64,000 nt of DNA, from NCBI GenBank assembly GCA_948146395.1, contig OX411547.1, forward strand, positions 61,936,610 through 62,000,609. Direction: 5' to 3'. Positions 41,210 to 52,530 of this stretch are shown piece after piece. Source of the stretch: Fragum whitleyi. Its lineage: Eukaryota; Mollusca; Bivalvia; Cardiida; Cardiidae. The notes under the pieces are model-generated. The model saw only the letters and a list, made by a program, of their open reading frames with translations. It was not told the DNA's origin and made no database searches. Both the position numbers and the translations under genes were made by a program. Numbering within the stretch: the stretch's first letter is position 1; every line of letters starts with the position of its first letter.

Positions 41210-42116
41210 TAAGAGCAAAAGGTATCGCGACCCACTTTCATTTCAGACAGTTTCGTGGGAAGGCTGTTATCTAATGTGTCACACTAGCCAATTAACGGGT
41301 TGAATTGTTACTAACGGTTCGTGATGACGTAAATACGACAGCTTCTCTTGATCGATTGTATAGCAACTTTCTAAGAAATCTTGTTTTAGACCCATTGGAG
41401 GGGATCAGCATGGGAAATAGTAACCCGTTTGTTTGCTTAACTTGATTCATTTCTACATGTATGTTATCCATGGTGACCAATGTATCGTAAATACAGCTTA
41501 TTCAATCTGTAGTCACTTTATTTTGGCTGTCCCCAGACGAAATGACCCTTACATATATTTGAAGTCAGGTGATTTAATTTATTACATGTTACAACGGTTT
41601 TCTTCAGCCTGGGGTCTTAGGTTTGAAACCCGGATCTCAAAATAACTTGAAATCGGAAAACAATTGCGACATTTGTCTCACACCTGTTGCCCAGCATTCT
41701 CTGATGCCCGTAGACTCCATATTTGTACGTGATATAGCATTTGTGGAGAGTTTAAGGTATTTTATTAAACTGAAAAGAACATTCTATCATTTTTATTGGT
41801 TAATGCTGACCTGACAAACATTTATATCTACGGTCGCTCCCTTGAAAATTATAATGTTTCCTTAAGGCGCCTCTTCGTGAACATAGACAAAAAAACGAAA
41901 AGGTAAGGGCAGTCATGATTCTCTGGCTTCGCTGATAACACGACCCGAGTATACACATTAGGTTACAGTTAAAAACCATGTCAGTTATTATTTGGCTAAT
42001 TTCGCCTGAGACTCTGTGCATATTCCGTATTTATTCGTAAGATCTCCGAGTTCTAATTACACAAACCGTTAGATTATAAAAACACAATTTAGACAGTAAG
42101 TTAGAACAAGAAAAAT
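41210..42116. other. No recognised gene
   Basis: Open frames of 62-73 codons on both strands; none has supporting features. Confidence 0.4.
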
Positions 42117-42185
42117 TAGCTTAGTCGGATGGGGTGTGTCGCTTCACATCTCACATCTGTGAGTTCAAGTCTCCGAAGCGCTTTA
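42117..42185 (+). pseudogene. tRNA-like sequence
   Basis: TAGCTTAGTCGG fits the A box and GAGTTCAAGTCTCC the B box with tRNA-like spacing. Stems pair poorly and it runs into T-rich sequence. Probable SINE head or tRNA relic. Confidence 0.45.
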
Positions 42186-43181
42186 TTTTATATTATTTTT
42201 ACTTTTTTTTTCTCATACTTTTATTCGTCCCTGTTACAAGTTCACACTACGGGAATATTATTTTGTTAAATCATTAAACGACCCCTTTCTGCTGATTCAT
42301 ATCGCGATGTACAAGATGCAAACGATCTTTTATTGTTGTATAAAAGTGAAATATACACTGCGCTTGTTAGTCTTAAACCACGGGGAAAAGATGTTTCCTA
42401 ATTTACAAAAAACACCAAAATTTCCCCATTAAGCCTAGTTTTGCACCTGTTCCAAAAAGGAAATAAACCGTTGCGAAAGTTACTACAAAGGCACCTTGCA
42501 TCAGCAGAGCCAACTCTGCTGTTGTTATTTTATATATCAAAAGTAAACTCAATATATGAAAAAATATGGTTTCAAAATAAAAAGAAAGTAGATAAACCCA
42601 AATAGACTCTCCTTCTAAAAAGAACATTTGTGATTGTAAGACAGAAAAAAAGAAAACTTTTGGCATAAAATTATACTGTCTCTTACTCGGTTTGAACTTG
42701 GGTTCTGTTGTATCAGAGGCGGAAGACTTAACCTCTACACCACAGGGCTGAGTAATAACTATGTTCCAGTAAACATTTAAATCTTAATGCTAATTAGCGG
42801 AATTCGTCGATCATCGGCGATTATCCGATTTCACTCACGGAAAATAAACAGAGTCGCAGGCGAAATTAGCTAAGGAATAATAATGTGAAAATAAGAATGA
42901 TTAAGATGTCAATAAATACCTTGAAATTTTACACATCTGTCCATTTAAAGTGCCAACTTTCTCGCAGGTTCAGCTAAGAACCGCTTTCATATTCAAACAT
43001 TGCGGAGAGTAGTAATGTGACGTCACAACTATATATGACGTCACTTTGTACATGTTCACTTTTCATAGGGGCGCATTAGGGGATATTAGTAGTTAAAAAG
43101 AAATCGGTATATACCAAGGCCTTTAATAGGCAAACGAGAGATATTTAGCGCTAAAATTTTGAAGAATAATAAAATTTTAAA
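42186..43181. other. No recognised gene; contains one tRNA-like sequence
   Basis: Apart from the tRNA-like segment at 42690-42755 nothing is assigned. The 87-codon minus-strand frame at 42403-42666 is very hydrophobic but A+T-driven. Confidence 0.4.
42690..42755 (-). pseudogene. tRNA-like sequence
   Basis: Minus strand: CCTGTGGTGTAGAGGTTAAG (D-arm/A box) and CCCAAGTTCAAACCGAGT (B box/T arm), about 30 bases between boxes. No clean acceptor pairing. It lies about 500 bases from the tRNA-like sequence at 42117 and in opposite orientation. Confidence 0.45.
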
Positions 43182-43312
43182 ACGGTTTCTTGCTTGGGTA
43201 TATGGCGATTTATTTCCGGCAGTAAAAATGATGTCAACTCTCGCCTACGGCTCGGGTGACATCATTTTTTCCAACTGATAATAAAACGTCATATACCCCG
43301 GCAAGAAACCGT
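43182..43312. mobile_element. 131-bp foldback element, single copy
   Basis: ACGGTTTCTTGC at the left and GCAAGAAACCGT at the right enclose further pairing (GGGTATATGGCG/GTCATATACCCC) and an inner hairpin, AAAATGATGTCA/TGACATCATTTT. It lies 95 bases before the 2.09-kb foldback. Confidence 0.8.
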
Positions 43313-43407
43313 ATACCTAATAATTTCCAAGAACGATTGGTGGATAAAGGAACACACAATTGGAATGAATATCGGATGACTTTCAATTGAATTTTAGGTT
43401 TGGAAAA

Positions 43408-45496
43408 CTATGGCGTGTAATCGGTTGCAAAATTATATGAAAAAATAATTGTTCTATAATACGAAAATTTATTCCAAAAATAAACAAATTATGGTAAAAA
43501 GAAAATATATATTCAATAAATTAAATTATTTGTTCTATAGTTATTTATTTTTATTCAATAATGATAAATATTATTTCTATAATTATGATTATTTTTTTAA
43601 AAAATAAATAAATAATTTATTCAATAATCAAAAATATTTTTTTCTATAATTGTAAATATTTGTTGTATATTGAAAATATATTATTGTATAATTCAAAATA
43701 TTTATTGTATAATTTAAAATATTTGTTCAAAAATAGAACATAAATAATAATTTCTATAACTTAAAATAATTTATTCAATACCTCTCTTAATAATTTATTC
43801 AATAATTAGCATTCTGGGAAGGAAGTGACTAGCCATAGACTGGGAACATGATCGACTTACACGTTAGACTGGTAAATCTGCCCAATCTACGTTACTCCCC
43901 GGAAGATTTTATCAGGCTCAATAACGTAGTTGACTGTGTTAATACTCTCAAAATGTGAAAAAAACTGACGAAATTCATCTACCCTTCAGTTAAATTTAAC
44001 CGATTTATTGATTTTCGGCGGTACTCCGTTTTGACTGGCCAGCCGTTATGAAAAATCAGTTTGGCGAAATCGTATAACTTAAGACTGTTCCTAATTGAAA
44101 GTCTTTTTCGGAAAATTCATATGACAGTCATTGAGTCGCGAGAGACAATGTGATAAATTGAATAAGAGGACCAAAATGGTCCTATATCGCTCACCTTCAT
44201 CTCTTTGACTCCTCACTTAGCAAAACTAAATGCTTTAAAGATCCTTAAATGATCATTAAATTTTCCAAAGAAAGACATTATTCAGTTCCTATGATCCCTG
44301 CATAAGTTTCTAGCCTCTTCTAAACAAGTTTTATGGGAGATTAAACCTTTGACAAGATAAACATACTAAAACACTGATACCCCCTGGAGTTTATGAAGAG
44401 GATAAAGGCCCTTTTTCCTGTATTTTCTCATAGGACAATAATTTTTCTAAGGGATTATCATTTTGACTATGTGTATATTCTGGCCAAATTCTATGAAAAT
44501 TCGGCCATATGTGTGGCCTCTAGAGTGTAAAGAAGATGATTATCATTAAGGCCCCTTTTTCCCGTGGTATGATACAGATCCTCCCCGTTTTCAATATGGT
44601 TCATTCTTGTGACCTGACCAATATTCTGACGAACGTTCATTAAGATTTGGCCATAAGTATGGCTTATAGAGTGTAAACAAGAAAGTTGTCATTAAGGCCC
44701 AATTTCTTGTGGCATGGATCCCTCCCATTTTCAGTTGGGTTCATTTTTGTGACCTGGCCAACATTCTGACCAAGTTTCATGAAGATGGGGCCATATTTGT
44801 GGCCTCTAGAGTGAAAACTCTTAAATTGTTGATGTCGGACGCTGTACGACAGACGACAAACAACGCACGACGGACATTCATTGATCGCAAAAGCTCTCAT
44901 AAGTAAGCTGTGCTAAGATGAGCCAAAACAACAACAACAACAACAATCTGCAAAATACAAGGACATACGAATATTTTGGCACAGTATGCGGACTCCAGGA
45001 CTGTCATATGAATTAACGGGTCCGTACAGCTAGCCACTTCCTTCCCAGAATGCTAATTATTGAATAAATATTTTTTTGTGTGAGGTATTGCATAAATTAT
45101 TCTAAATTATAGAAATAATTATTTATTTCCAATCTTTGAATAAATATTTTAAATTATAGAAAAGATATTTAAATTATAGAATAAATATTTTTAAATATAC
45201 AATAAATATCTTTTCATTATACAACAAATATTTACAATTATAGAATAAATATTTTTGATTATTGAATAAATATATTTGATTATTGAATAAATACATATTT
45301 TTTTTAAAAAATTTAATATAATTATAGAATAAATATTTATCATTTTTGAATAAATAAAAGTAATTATAGAACAAATAATTTAATTTATTGAATATATATG
45401 TACATATTACCATAATTTATCTATTTTTAGGATAAATATTCGTATTTTAGAACAATTATTTTTTCATATAATTTTGCAACCGATTACACGCCATAG
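43408..45496. mobile_element. 2.09-kb foldback element with ~430/468-bp inverted repeats
   Basis: The left arm (43408-43833) and right arm (45029-45496) are inverted copies, from CTATGGCGTGTAATCGGTTG at the outer tips to AGCATTCTGGGAAGGAAGTG and CTAGC at the inner edges. Each arm is extremely A+T-rich and built from irregular subrepeats such as TATTCAATAAT, AAAATATTTAT and TTCTATAATT. AAAA flanks both tips. The 1.2-kb centre has no transposase frame. A 79-codon frame in the right arm merely reads the subrepeats. It resembles Foldback-type or other long-TIR non-autonomous elements; the superfamily is unknown. Confidence 0.8.
44165..44930. mobile_element. Insertion in the foldback centre, with three ~145-bp units
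   Basis: GAGGACCAAAATGGTCCTAT and CGCTCACC open this block. Three diverged units follow, each ending near GGCCTCTAGAGTGTAAA (44515, 44662, 44801), then a tail with GTCGGACGCTGTACGACAGA and (CAA)n at 44925. A 15-bp inverted repeat, ATTCATATGACAGTC/GACTGTCATATGAAT (about 44115 and 45000), encloses it. I infer that it inserted into the foldback's centre. A unit-like fragment recurs at 46290-46400. Confidence 0.6.
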
Positions 45497-45904
45497 AAAA
45501 CCGCGATGGTATCATAATTCTTTTCATGACGACATTTCACTCTAACACAACTTTCATTTTGATACATGTAGATGAAATTAACTTGAAATTGTGTTTTGGC
45601 AACCAAGAAGGCATAACTACAACTTATTCAAACTGAAGTTACGATATTTTGATATTAAGTGAACAAATGATCGATATAGATTCGCATGATCTGACAACAT
45701 TCAAGTACTGAGCTATACAGATACGCTGGTCGCTATTTGATCAACTGATTCTTGTACACATGAAAAGCAGTATATTAACAAATTTTATTGCACGTATTTG
45801 CATGTTGCAATATTGTATTGATTAAGATCGTCCTCTCAAAAACCACACAGAGAAAACCTTTATTATCCTACAAATACTACAATACAAAACGAAAGCATTT
45901 TTAA

Positions 45905-46204
45905 AGCTGCTCTTTCACAGATCGGGAAAATGTGATTTTTAAAATTTTTCGTAAAATCAGTTGGAATTAAGTGAAAATCAATCTGAAAAATAAAGCAACT
46001 ACTAACGCCTTAAAAATCATTCTCCAATTTCGATCCAACTATTTACGCAATTGAAAACTGTATGATTGTCTTTTTCTATCACATTGAAATATGTTGTTTT
46101 AGTGTTAATGTCCTTGGGCTATTCTTAATCATCGAAAAATATTTCCAAAAATAAGAAAAAAAAGTTTTGTATTTTTTTCTATGAAAAACTGTGAAAGAGC
46201 AGCT
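45905..46204. mobile_element. 300-bp MITE with TTAA duplication
   Basis: AGCTGCTCTTTCACAG at the left and CTGTGAAAGAGCAGCT at the right are perfect inverses. Each is bounded by TTAA (45901-45904 and 46205-46208). TTAA duplication is the mark of piggyBac-type insertion. No coding capacity; no second copy in the window. Confidence 0.85.
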
Positions 46205-46289
46205 TTAAAAGAAAATACTTTAAGGTTCATGTAAAGTGTTGATGGTCCGATTCTATGTTCCTTATATTTTACCAACGAGAAGCAGTCTG

Positions 46290-46400
46290 CCAAGATTAAG
46301 ATAAAATATTCCCATTTTTGTCAGGATTCAGTTTTGTGACCAGACCAACATTCTGACCAAGTTTGATGGAGATAAGGATATAATTATGGCTCCTTATTGT
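46290..46400. repeat. Fragment of the 44.2-44.9 kb unit
   Basis: TTTTGTGACCAGACCAACAT, TCTGACCAAGTTTGATGGAG and TGGCTCCTTA match the repeat unit inside the foldback element (44740-44805). Confidence 0.6.
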
Positions 46401-47117
46401 GCGTCACTGAATGGTTTGAAACGGTTATTGTTGATCTATGATGAAATTGGACGAAATTTAAGATTTAAGCCTAAACCATCTTCTAATCGGCATGCAAAGT
46501 ATTGTTTAATAATGTTAAAGATGCAAGTGTATATTGAGATCTGATAGCCCTTTCATTTGATAGATAGCGAAACCAAAATCTAGCAAAAAATCTCCGGGGA
46601 AAGCAATTTAACATGCACAAGAATATGGGTACCCCCCATTTCAAAATTAAAAATGGTGGGTGGGGTAAATTTCACAAATTTACCTCATTTTCAAAAAAGA
46701 ACGTTTAAAATTCAGTTTTCTTTAATTATTTCTATTCAGCTTATTTTAAGGGTTTGAAAGGATAGTGATTTTTCCAACAACATAACGGTATTTCTCGACT
46801 GAAAGTTTGAAAATTCCCTGCATTTTGTGTGTTTTTTTACTTTTCAAAGTAGGGTTTGTGTCTTCTTTTGTCTGCTACAATCGTTCTGTTGGTCCCTTTT
46901 ACAAAATTCTTTTTACCAAAATCCTCGAGATTGATTTATCTTTGCATAAATGTAACGTTCTATTCAGTTGTGTCGAAAAGAGAGAAAAATGTAGTGACCG
47001 ATTAGAAGTTGGGTTCAGTTTATTTTCCTCCCTTTAGTATAATATATCTACTTTCTCTTTGTCTTTCTTCAGGAGCGATTCGAAGGCTTCAGAATTCTCA
47101 CCAGATGATGAGATGAT
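46401..47117. other. No recognised gene
   Basis: Includes AAAATTAAAAATGGTGGGTG at about 46640, similar to a segment inside the element at 10310. A 76-codon frame at 46807-47037 has no supporting features. Confidence 0.4.
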
Positions 47118-47121
47118 TTAA

Positions 47122-47278
47122 GGTAGTGGACCCGTAATAGTTTCGCAACGTTTTGGAAGTAATTTACTTTAACCGTGTTAACCGAGTTATCCTAATGATT
47201 TTCATTGGGAAAACTTGGTTAACATTGTGAAAGATCATGAGTTCCGAAATGTTGCAGAACTATTACAGGTCCACCACC
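47122..47278. mobile_element. GGTAGTGGACC palindrome with TTAA duplication, reference copy
   Basis: GGTAGTGGACCCGTAATAGT at the left and ACTATTACAGGTCCACCACC at the right are inverted. TTAA is present on both sides (47118-47121 and 47279-47282). The centre ATCCTAATGATTTTCATTGG forms the loop region. TTAA suggests piggyBac-type mobilisation. This is the best-bounded copy of the family. Confidence 0.88.
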
Positions 47279-47329
47279 TTAATCGACATGAAAGAAATAT
47301 TGATCGTTGATAACCGTTTTGAAGCTTTT

Positions 47330-47425
47330 TTAAAAACAATTTTCTGCGCATTTTGGGGTAAATGAAGTAAATGTCTTGAATGCGCTGAGTGAGCGATTTA
47401 GAATAGTTTCGAACGTTTAACATAA
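47330..47425 (-). mobile_element. Small CAGTTAACA MITE fragment
   Basis: GCGCTGAGTGAGCGATTTAG followed by AATAGTTTCGAACG identifies the terminal part of the family. The rest is absent. Confidence 0.5.
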
Positions 47426-48339
47426 AACATTATAGTTTCACATAAGTAATACAAAATTTTACAAAGTAACATACCAAATAGAAATGAAAGATATATGTGT
47501 ATACAGGAAAAAGTAAAATGGATCAAATATTTGAACACATTTTTTTAATTCAATAACAAACTCTTGCCTCTTTTTGAAAGCGATAATTATATACTTTACT
47601 AGGACATAGATATTACTCCTTTTACTCTATGAATAAGAAATAAATTGGCAATTTTTTTAGACCATTTTCAGAAAAACAGAATTTTCCTAAAACGCTATAC
47701 ATGCACAATGTACAAACAAGCATGAAATGGTATTCATCTTCAATCGAGTAGGTATTATCAGTTGAGTAATATTTGTAGAGTCTTTATTGTTTTTCAATTT
47801 GTTCTCTTCTTTCTAGCTCAGTAGCTACGTTTTGATTTGAACACCTAATATTTGCTTAATCACATCTGTATATAAAAGACGTGTCAATACTTAAAAATGT
47901 TTCTTGTCCTAAATTTGTTTTCAATGATTTGTAATAATGAACTTTTGCACTTAAGTTTATGTTTTATCTCAATATTTGTAGAGTATCGAGTATTCGCTGT
48001 TTAAATGATTTGAGGAACGATTCTCTATTGCCCACTTCGTCTGTTTCCCATACGTCTCAAAAGCCATTCTCGAAAATTAAAGATCTAATTTTAGTTGCCC
48101 AAGTCATTCTGCCAAAATCATATATTTTTCAAAGCATTTTATAGCACTGTTTCGGATATCGGTTGTTTGGCATTTTAATGAGTTTTAGCCAAAGCTTTAA
48201 TGCATTCAGTAATAAAGTACACTGCGAGGGGGCTACTACGCTCACGCTGTTACAAAATAAAGTCTTTTGTTGTGTTATTTTTTAAGTTACAAATTCGTTT
48301 ACAGAACTGAATGTGAATGATACCCGCCCCCTCCCCAAA

Positions 48340-48376
<37 letters not shown>

Positions 48377-49211
48377 GGTGCCCCGAAACAGGGTATAGAT
48401 CTAACCATAGAATCAAAAAACGTAATGGCGCAACAGGGATTAGAATAGCCATTTTTTTGTTGATATTTGTAAATAGAAAAAGAAGCTTTCTTTGCCCAAT
48501 CGGACTGCTTTCTGTGGCTTTAGACCAGTAAGGTCTTGAACTAAAATAAGTTCCCAAATACTTATGGTAGAGAACGTTTTAGATTTCCTTACCCCTGAAT
48601 AAACATTTTCGCTGTTTTTCAGAGTTCCTCCATTTCTAAGTTTAATAATTTTCGTTTCCTGTGTATTGATATCCTTTCCTGTTGAATCACACAATTTTTC
48701 GACTGATTTTAGTTGTTTTCGTAAACGAATTACGGTGTCTGAAGAAGGTAATACATCTGCGAATAGACGAGTGGAAACAACCCAAATTTTATTATTTGCG
48801 TGTTACATTCCATTTTAGAAAATCTACTAAATCTTTGATACAAAGGAAGAAGATCTGAGGCGATCTCAAACAGCCTTGTCGCGTCCCGATCTATCATTTG
48901 AAAGACGTTGATATGTAGCTATTGTTGTTAATTGCTAACTTTATATTTGCATTTAATTCTGGATACATCAATAAAAGATCATTAGGCAATTTCTAATAAA
49001 AAAGTCACACACCTTTCATGGTTTACGCTGTCAAAAGTATTTTTTAATCTATAACTAAATACTAAATGTGTACATGTTTCCGTTAGGAGGTCAATATGCT
49101 ATTTGTTGGTAAAGTAATTGTGTCTGATTTTTGTTCAGTTAGACTATACATTAACCTCAAGATTTGTTATCTAAAAAGCTGTCCTTTTTTAAGGAAGGTA
49201 GTAGAATTTAT
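47426..49211. other. No recognised gene; contains a 29-base A run
   Basis: A run of about 29 A at 48345-48373 follows C-rich sequence. It might be the tail of a retroposed copy on the plus strand, but no source sequence is recognisable upstream. Open frames around it are artefacts of the A run. Confidence 0.45.
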
Positions 49212-49525
49212 CTTATACCTATGCAAATATCCGTGTGATAACATCCCGTATGATATTTTTTTATGATATCACATAGTTATTTTTAGAACAAAGATTTATG
49301 CGGTTATTTGAAGAAACTTGCATTTCAGTTAGAAACATCGACAAAAAGAAGACAGATAGAAGTTATAAGATTAATATAATACATACTTAGTGTATTGTAT
49401 GAAAAAAATATCTAACTCGGTTGTGAGAATTGATAATTGTCTCGGCAGAGCCTCGACAATTTTCAAATCTCCCAACCTCGTTATATATTCTATTTCATAT
49501 AATACACTAAGTACGTATTATATAT
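49212..49525 (+). mobile_element. ~310-bp repeat with palindromic 3' half, copy 2
   Basis: Same order as at 40331: CAAATATCCGTGTGATAACA, TTTATGATATCACATAGTTA, CTTGCATTTCAGTTAGAAAC, then the palindrome AATATCTAACTCGGTTGTGA to CCCAACCTCGTTATATATTC. Confidence 0.85.
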
Positions 49526-49547
49526 ATCACACATTTCGTTGAGTTTG

Positions 49548-49664
49548 AACAAAAATTGCGACAGCATTTTCTATTCATTCGAGACTCATAAATCTCAACC
49601 TTTCAACTCGATTCTGAATTCATTCCAAAATTATACAATTTGTCAATTTCAGGATAATTTAACT
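49548..49664 (+). mobile_element. CAGTTAACA MITE 3' fragment
   Basis: TTGAACAAAAATTGCGACAG followed, after worn sequence, by ATTCATTCCAAAATTATACA and GTCAATTTCAGGATAATTTA with ACTG. It begins directly after the ~310-bp repeat, which may have inserted into it. Confidence 0.6.
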
Positions 49665-49744
49665 GTATTTGGCGTGTCGAATCATGTACCTAACGATATT
49701 TAGAGGCTAATGGTCGCCAATAAAGGCTACATCGAGGCAAGCTT

Positions 49745-51045
49745 ATTTTTGTTTTGGTCTTTGATAACCATTCAGGTGATATAAAACTTAATATCAATTT
49801 ACAAAATAGTCTTAAAAAATGCTTACTTATTGTAACAAATCGGGCTTGGAGGTAAGCACTGCTAAAACAAAAGTCATGGTTTTCTAGAAAAAAAAGTTAC
49901 AGTAAAAGCTAACGAATTTGGTTTTTTAACGGAAAAGAAATCAAAATTATCAATATCTTCCCTTATCCTGGAACAAAATAAAGTTACGCGGGGAATTTTG
50001 AAATTAACTCCAGAATGTAATCCGATAAAGCGTTAAAGGCCTTATATATTCTACTTGCTAAGAGGAAGTTTTGACTTGGAAACCACGACACTATTGCAGT
50101 TGTTCGATGCTTTTGTTGGGTAAATCCTTTCATATTCTTGTGAAATTAATGGTTTCTACAAATCCACGAATCTCGAGATAATCCATTTAAAATTTAGTAA
50201 AAAATGTGAAATGTTTAAAGTTCAACTGCAGCTGTTTATCATGAACTAGGTAGGTATCCCTAGTACATGAACAAACATTCTAGAATTATAAAGTACTTGG
50301 GGATAATCATCGTAGGAAGCTTTACTTGCCTGCAGTGGTAGTCAATCATTAGTGTACCAGTGCTGGAAAATGATCATGGTTACGTGTTGAAAGACTCTTT
50401 TTTCGTTAATATTTTTTTTTTAAAAAATCTAACGTTGCTAGACAGGTTCAGACAAACTTTGTACAACGGCATTAATAACAGCCATGTATTATGTACGTAC
50501 AGCATTTTAAAGGCCGCTTTTTATATATCTCTCTATTTAAACGGACTACCTCGAACGCGGAGAATGTACTAGTCCAAATTTAGATTGTCGTTTCGCACCC
50601 TACTGATAGGAACTGGTAGACATGGTTGTAATAGGGTCGAAAGAAATCAGCGATTGTGCTTAGCATGCGACATGAATGAAGTAGAAGACGAATTTCATTT
50701 TTTGCTAGAATGCCCTAATTCGCTGACAATAGAAAACTTGTTTGTCCGAATCTGTTGAAGTTCGTTAATTCTTACGATAAAAATAAGATACAATATAGAA
50801 TAATTGTAAAATTTTGAAAAGAAGGTTTTGTGCATAGAACTAACATAGAATTCAATACTTATTTTTGCGATATTCTATTCTTTTATTTCACTTTGAGCTA
50901 CTCTTCCGGAAGTTCACGAAAAAGGTTTTGGAAACTACTCGTATATTTGTCATTTGTTATGTTATGTAAAATGTTTACATATGACAAGAAATTGTAAATT
51001 TTACGTCAAATAAAATGATCTATCTACCTATCTATATAATTGTCT
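49745..51045 (+). pseudogene. Decayed LINE 3' end (reverse transcriptase C-terminus)
   Basis: Translating by segments gives YCNKSGLEVSTAKTKVMVF (about 49820-49880), FFNGKEIKIINIFPY in a shifted frame (about 49923-49970), and from 50360 a frame with DRFRQTLYNGINNS, then LLIGTGRHG and CLACDMNEVEDEFHFLLECP up to a stop at about 50757. These match, in order, the post-YADD and Cys/His C-terminal regions of animal LINE ORF2 proteins. A TAG at 50570 and several frameshifts disable it. The 3' end at about 51010-51045 is AATAAAATG plus short ATCTATCTACCTATCT repeats, a typical LINE tail. Its clade differs from the 27-32 kb element but cannot be set from this remnant. Confidence 0.75.
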
Positions 51046-51212
51046 TTCAATTTTATTCTAAACTGGCTTCGATTAATTCATATGCAAATCATATATGTTT
51101 TAATAGGTGAAATAATTGGTTAAAATTATTTTTCCATTTCCATGTAAGCGTGCATAAAAGGGAAAAAATAACATAATACTGGTTTCTTGCAAAAAAAGAA
51201 CACATATATTCA

Positions 51213-51603
51213 AAACGCATGAATGAAGCAATATAGAGACATTATTCAATAGAAACATTTTAATTTCCTGCTAGGGATGAATTTATCAAACGCATGGGTT
51301 ATTGCCATTCATGGTTGCTTTTTCAATTGCTTTGACATGTATAAGAATTGCATAATATTACTTCGTTTATATTGTTTGCATTTCGATATGGAAATGTTTA
51401 ATAATAATTGACTTGTTTCATTTCTGAGAAATCATTACTGACATATATTTCATTGGCATGATTACAAATTCGTTTATAGCTCGTCTGTTTTCGAAGAAGG
51501 CCTGAGGTATTGTTATCACCTTGGGGTCGTTCGCGTTGGCGCGAAAAACTTATACCTTCATCATATCCTGTTGTTATTGAAGATAAATTCATAAAAACTT
51601 TGC
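51213..51603. repeat. Duplicated block X-Y
   Basis: X (51213-51385: TTTTAATTTCCTGCTAG, AAACGCATGGGTTATTGCC) and Y (51393-51603: ATAATAATTGACTTGTTTCA, CGTTTATAGCTCGTCTGTTT, GAAGGCCTGAGGTATTG) are adjacent here. At 54670-55247 they recur in the order Y then X with MITE fragments between. Similarity is high for Y (roughly nine bases in ten by eye). No coding frame is conserved. Confidence 0.75.
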
Positions 51604-52530
51604 ATGTGTGTTCACTATCATACGGAAATCAAGGTAAACTCTATACCCTTTTTTTCGACTTAGAAACATAATAAATATACCGGTAGCCATAAAAACATTG
51701 GATTAAAATCAAACGTATAATTTATAACTTGAGCAATATGTTGCAAGGAAAGAAAAAGGGATTAAGGTATATATTGCTTGTAAGTATGACATTATTTAAC
51801 TGGGTCAATTAGCCTGAGACGGTATTTGAACGTCTGATTTAAGCAACTATTATATAAGCAGTTGTTATATCTCATTTTGTAAAATTTGTACGAAACCTAC
51901 CTGGAATACGGTTATATGATATTTAACAACATTGTGGGCGGTATTTTATAAATTTCCATGGTGACCTAAATTTTGTCATAAAGCGGTGTTGTTCTTTACA
52001 TGTGTGCACTTTTGAACATTTCCATATTTGCTAGCCAAAGTTGTTTCCGAGTTCGTGTTCTTATCACAGAATACATACTGGGTATTATCCTTGGCTGACG
52101 AAGATGATAAATTTCAATTTGACGACTTAAGAAAAAAGTTTGTCTTGGCGGTGATTCGAGAGTTGGTCAAATAATAACCAATAACCCTGCCCTGACATTT
52201 CACAGATTTTGGATTTATCAAGGCGCATCAACATAAGCTGTGAAACCCAAATGTAAACCATGTGGGTTTTTTCTAAGCCATTACCTTGCTAATTTTTACA
52301 AGCTAAATCTGCAATTCTTTAGAGCTAATGAAAATATAGAAATTACATAAGATTACATGTACATTCAGGTTTGCAAGCTAAATGTTTTTTTTTCTCTTTT
52401 GCTACAAAAATTGAATTAATATTCACACAATTAGGTATAATTTTGTAATTTGATGAATTAAATAATACGATAACGACAAAATTCTAGATACAATCATATT
52501 TCTCTTCGCCAGCCGTTCCTACCAAGAACT
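51604..52530. other. No recognised gene
   Basis: Nothing assigned. Confidence 0.4.

Noticed and set aside
44664..44906. Opposing 65- and 78-codon ORFs in the foldback centre
   Set aside because: They read opposite strands of a non-coding repeat unit found in several versions.
45174..45413. 79-codon minus-strand ORF with repeated YLF peptides
   Set aside because: It is a translation of the A+T subrepeats in the foldback arm.
48345..48373. Poly-A run as tail of a processed pseudogene
   Set aside because: No recognisable coding or SINE sequence upstream and no flanking duplication seen.
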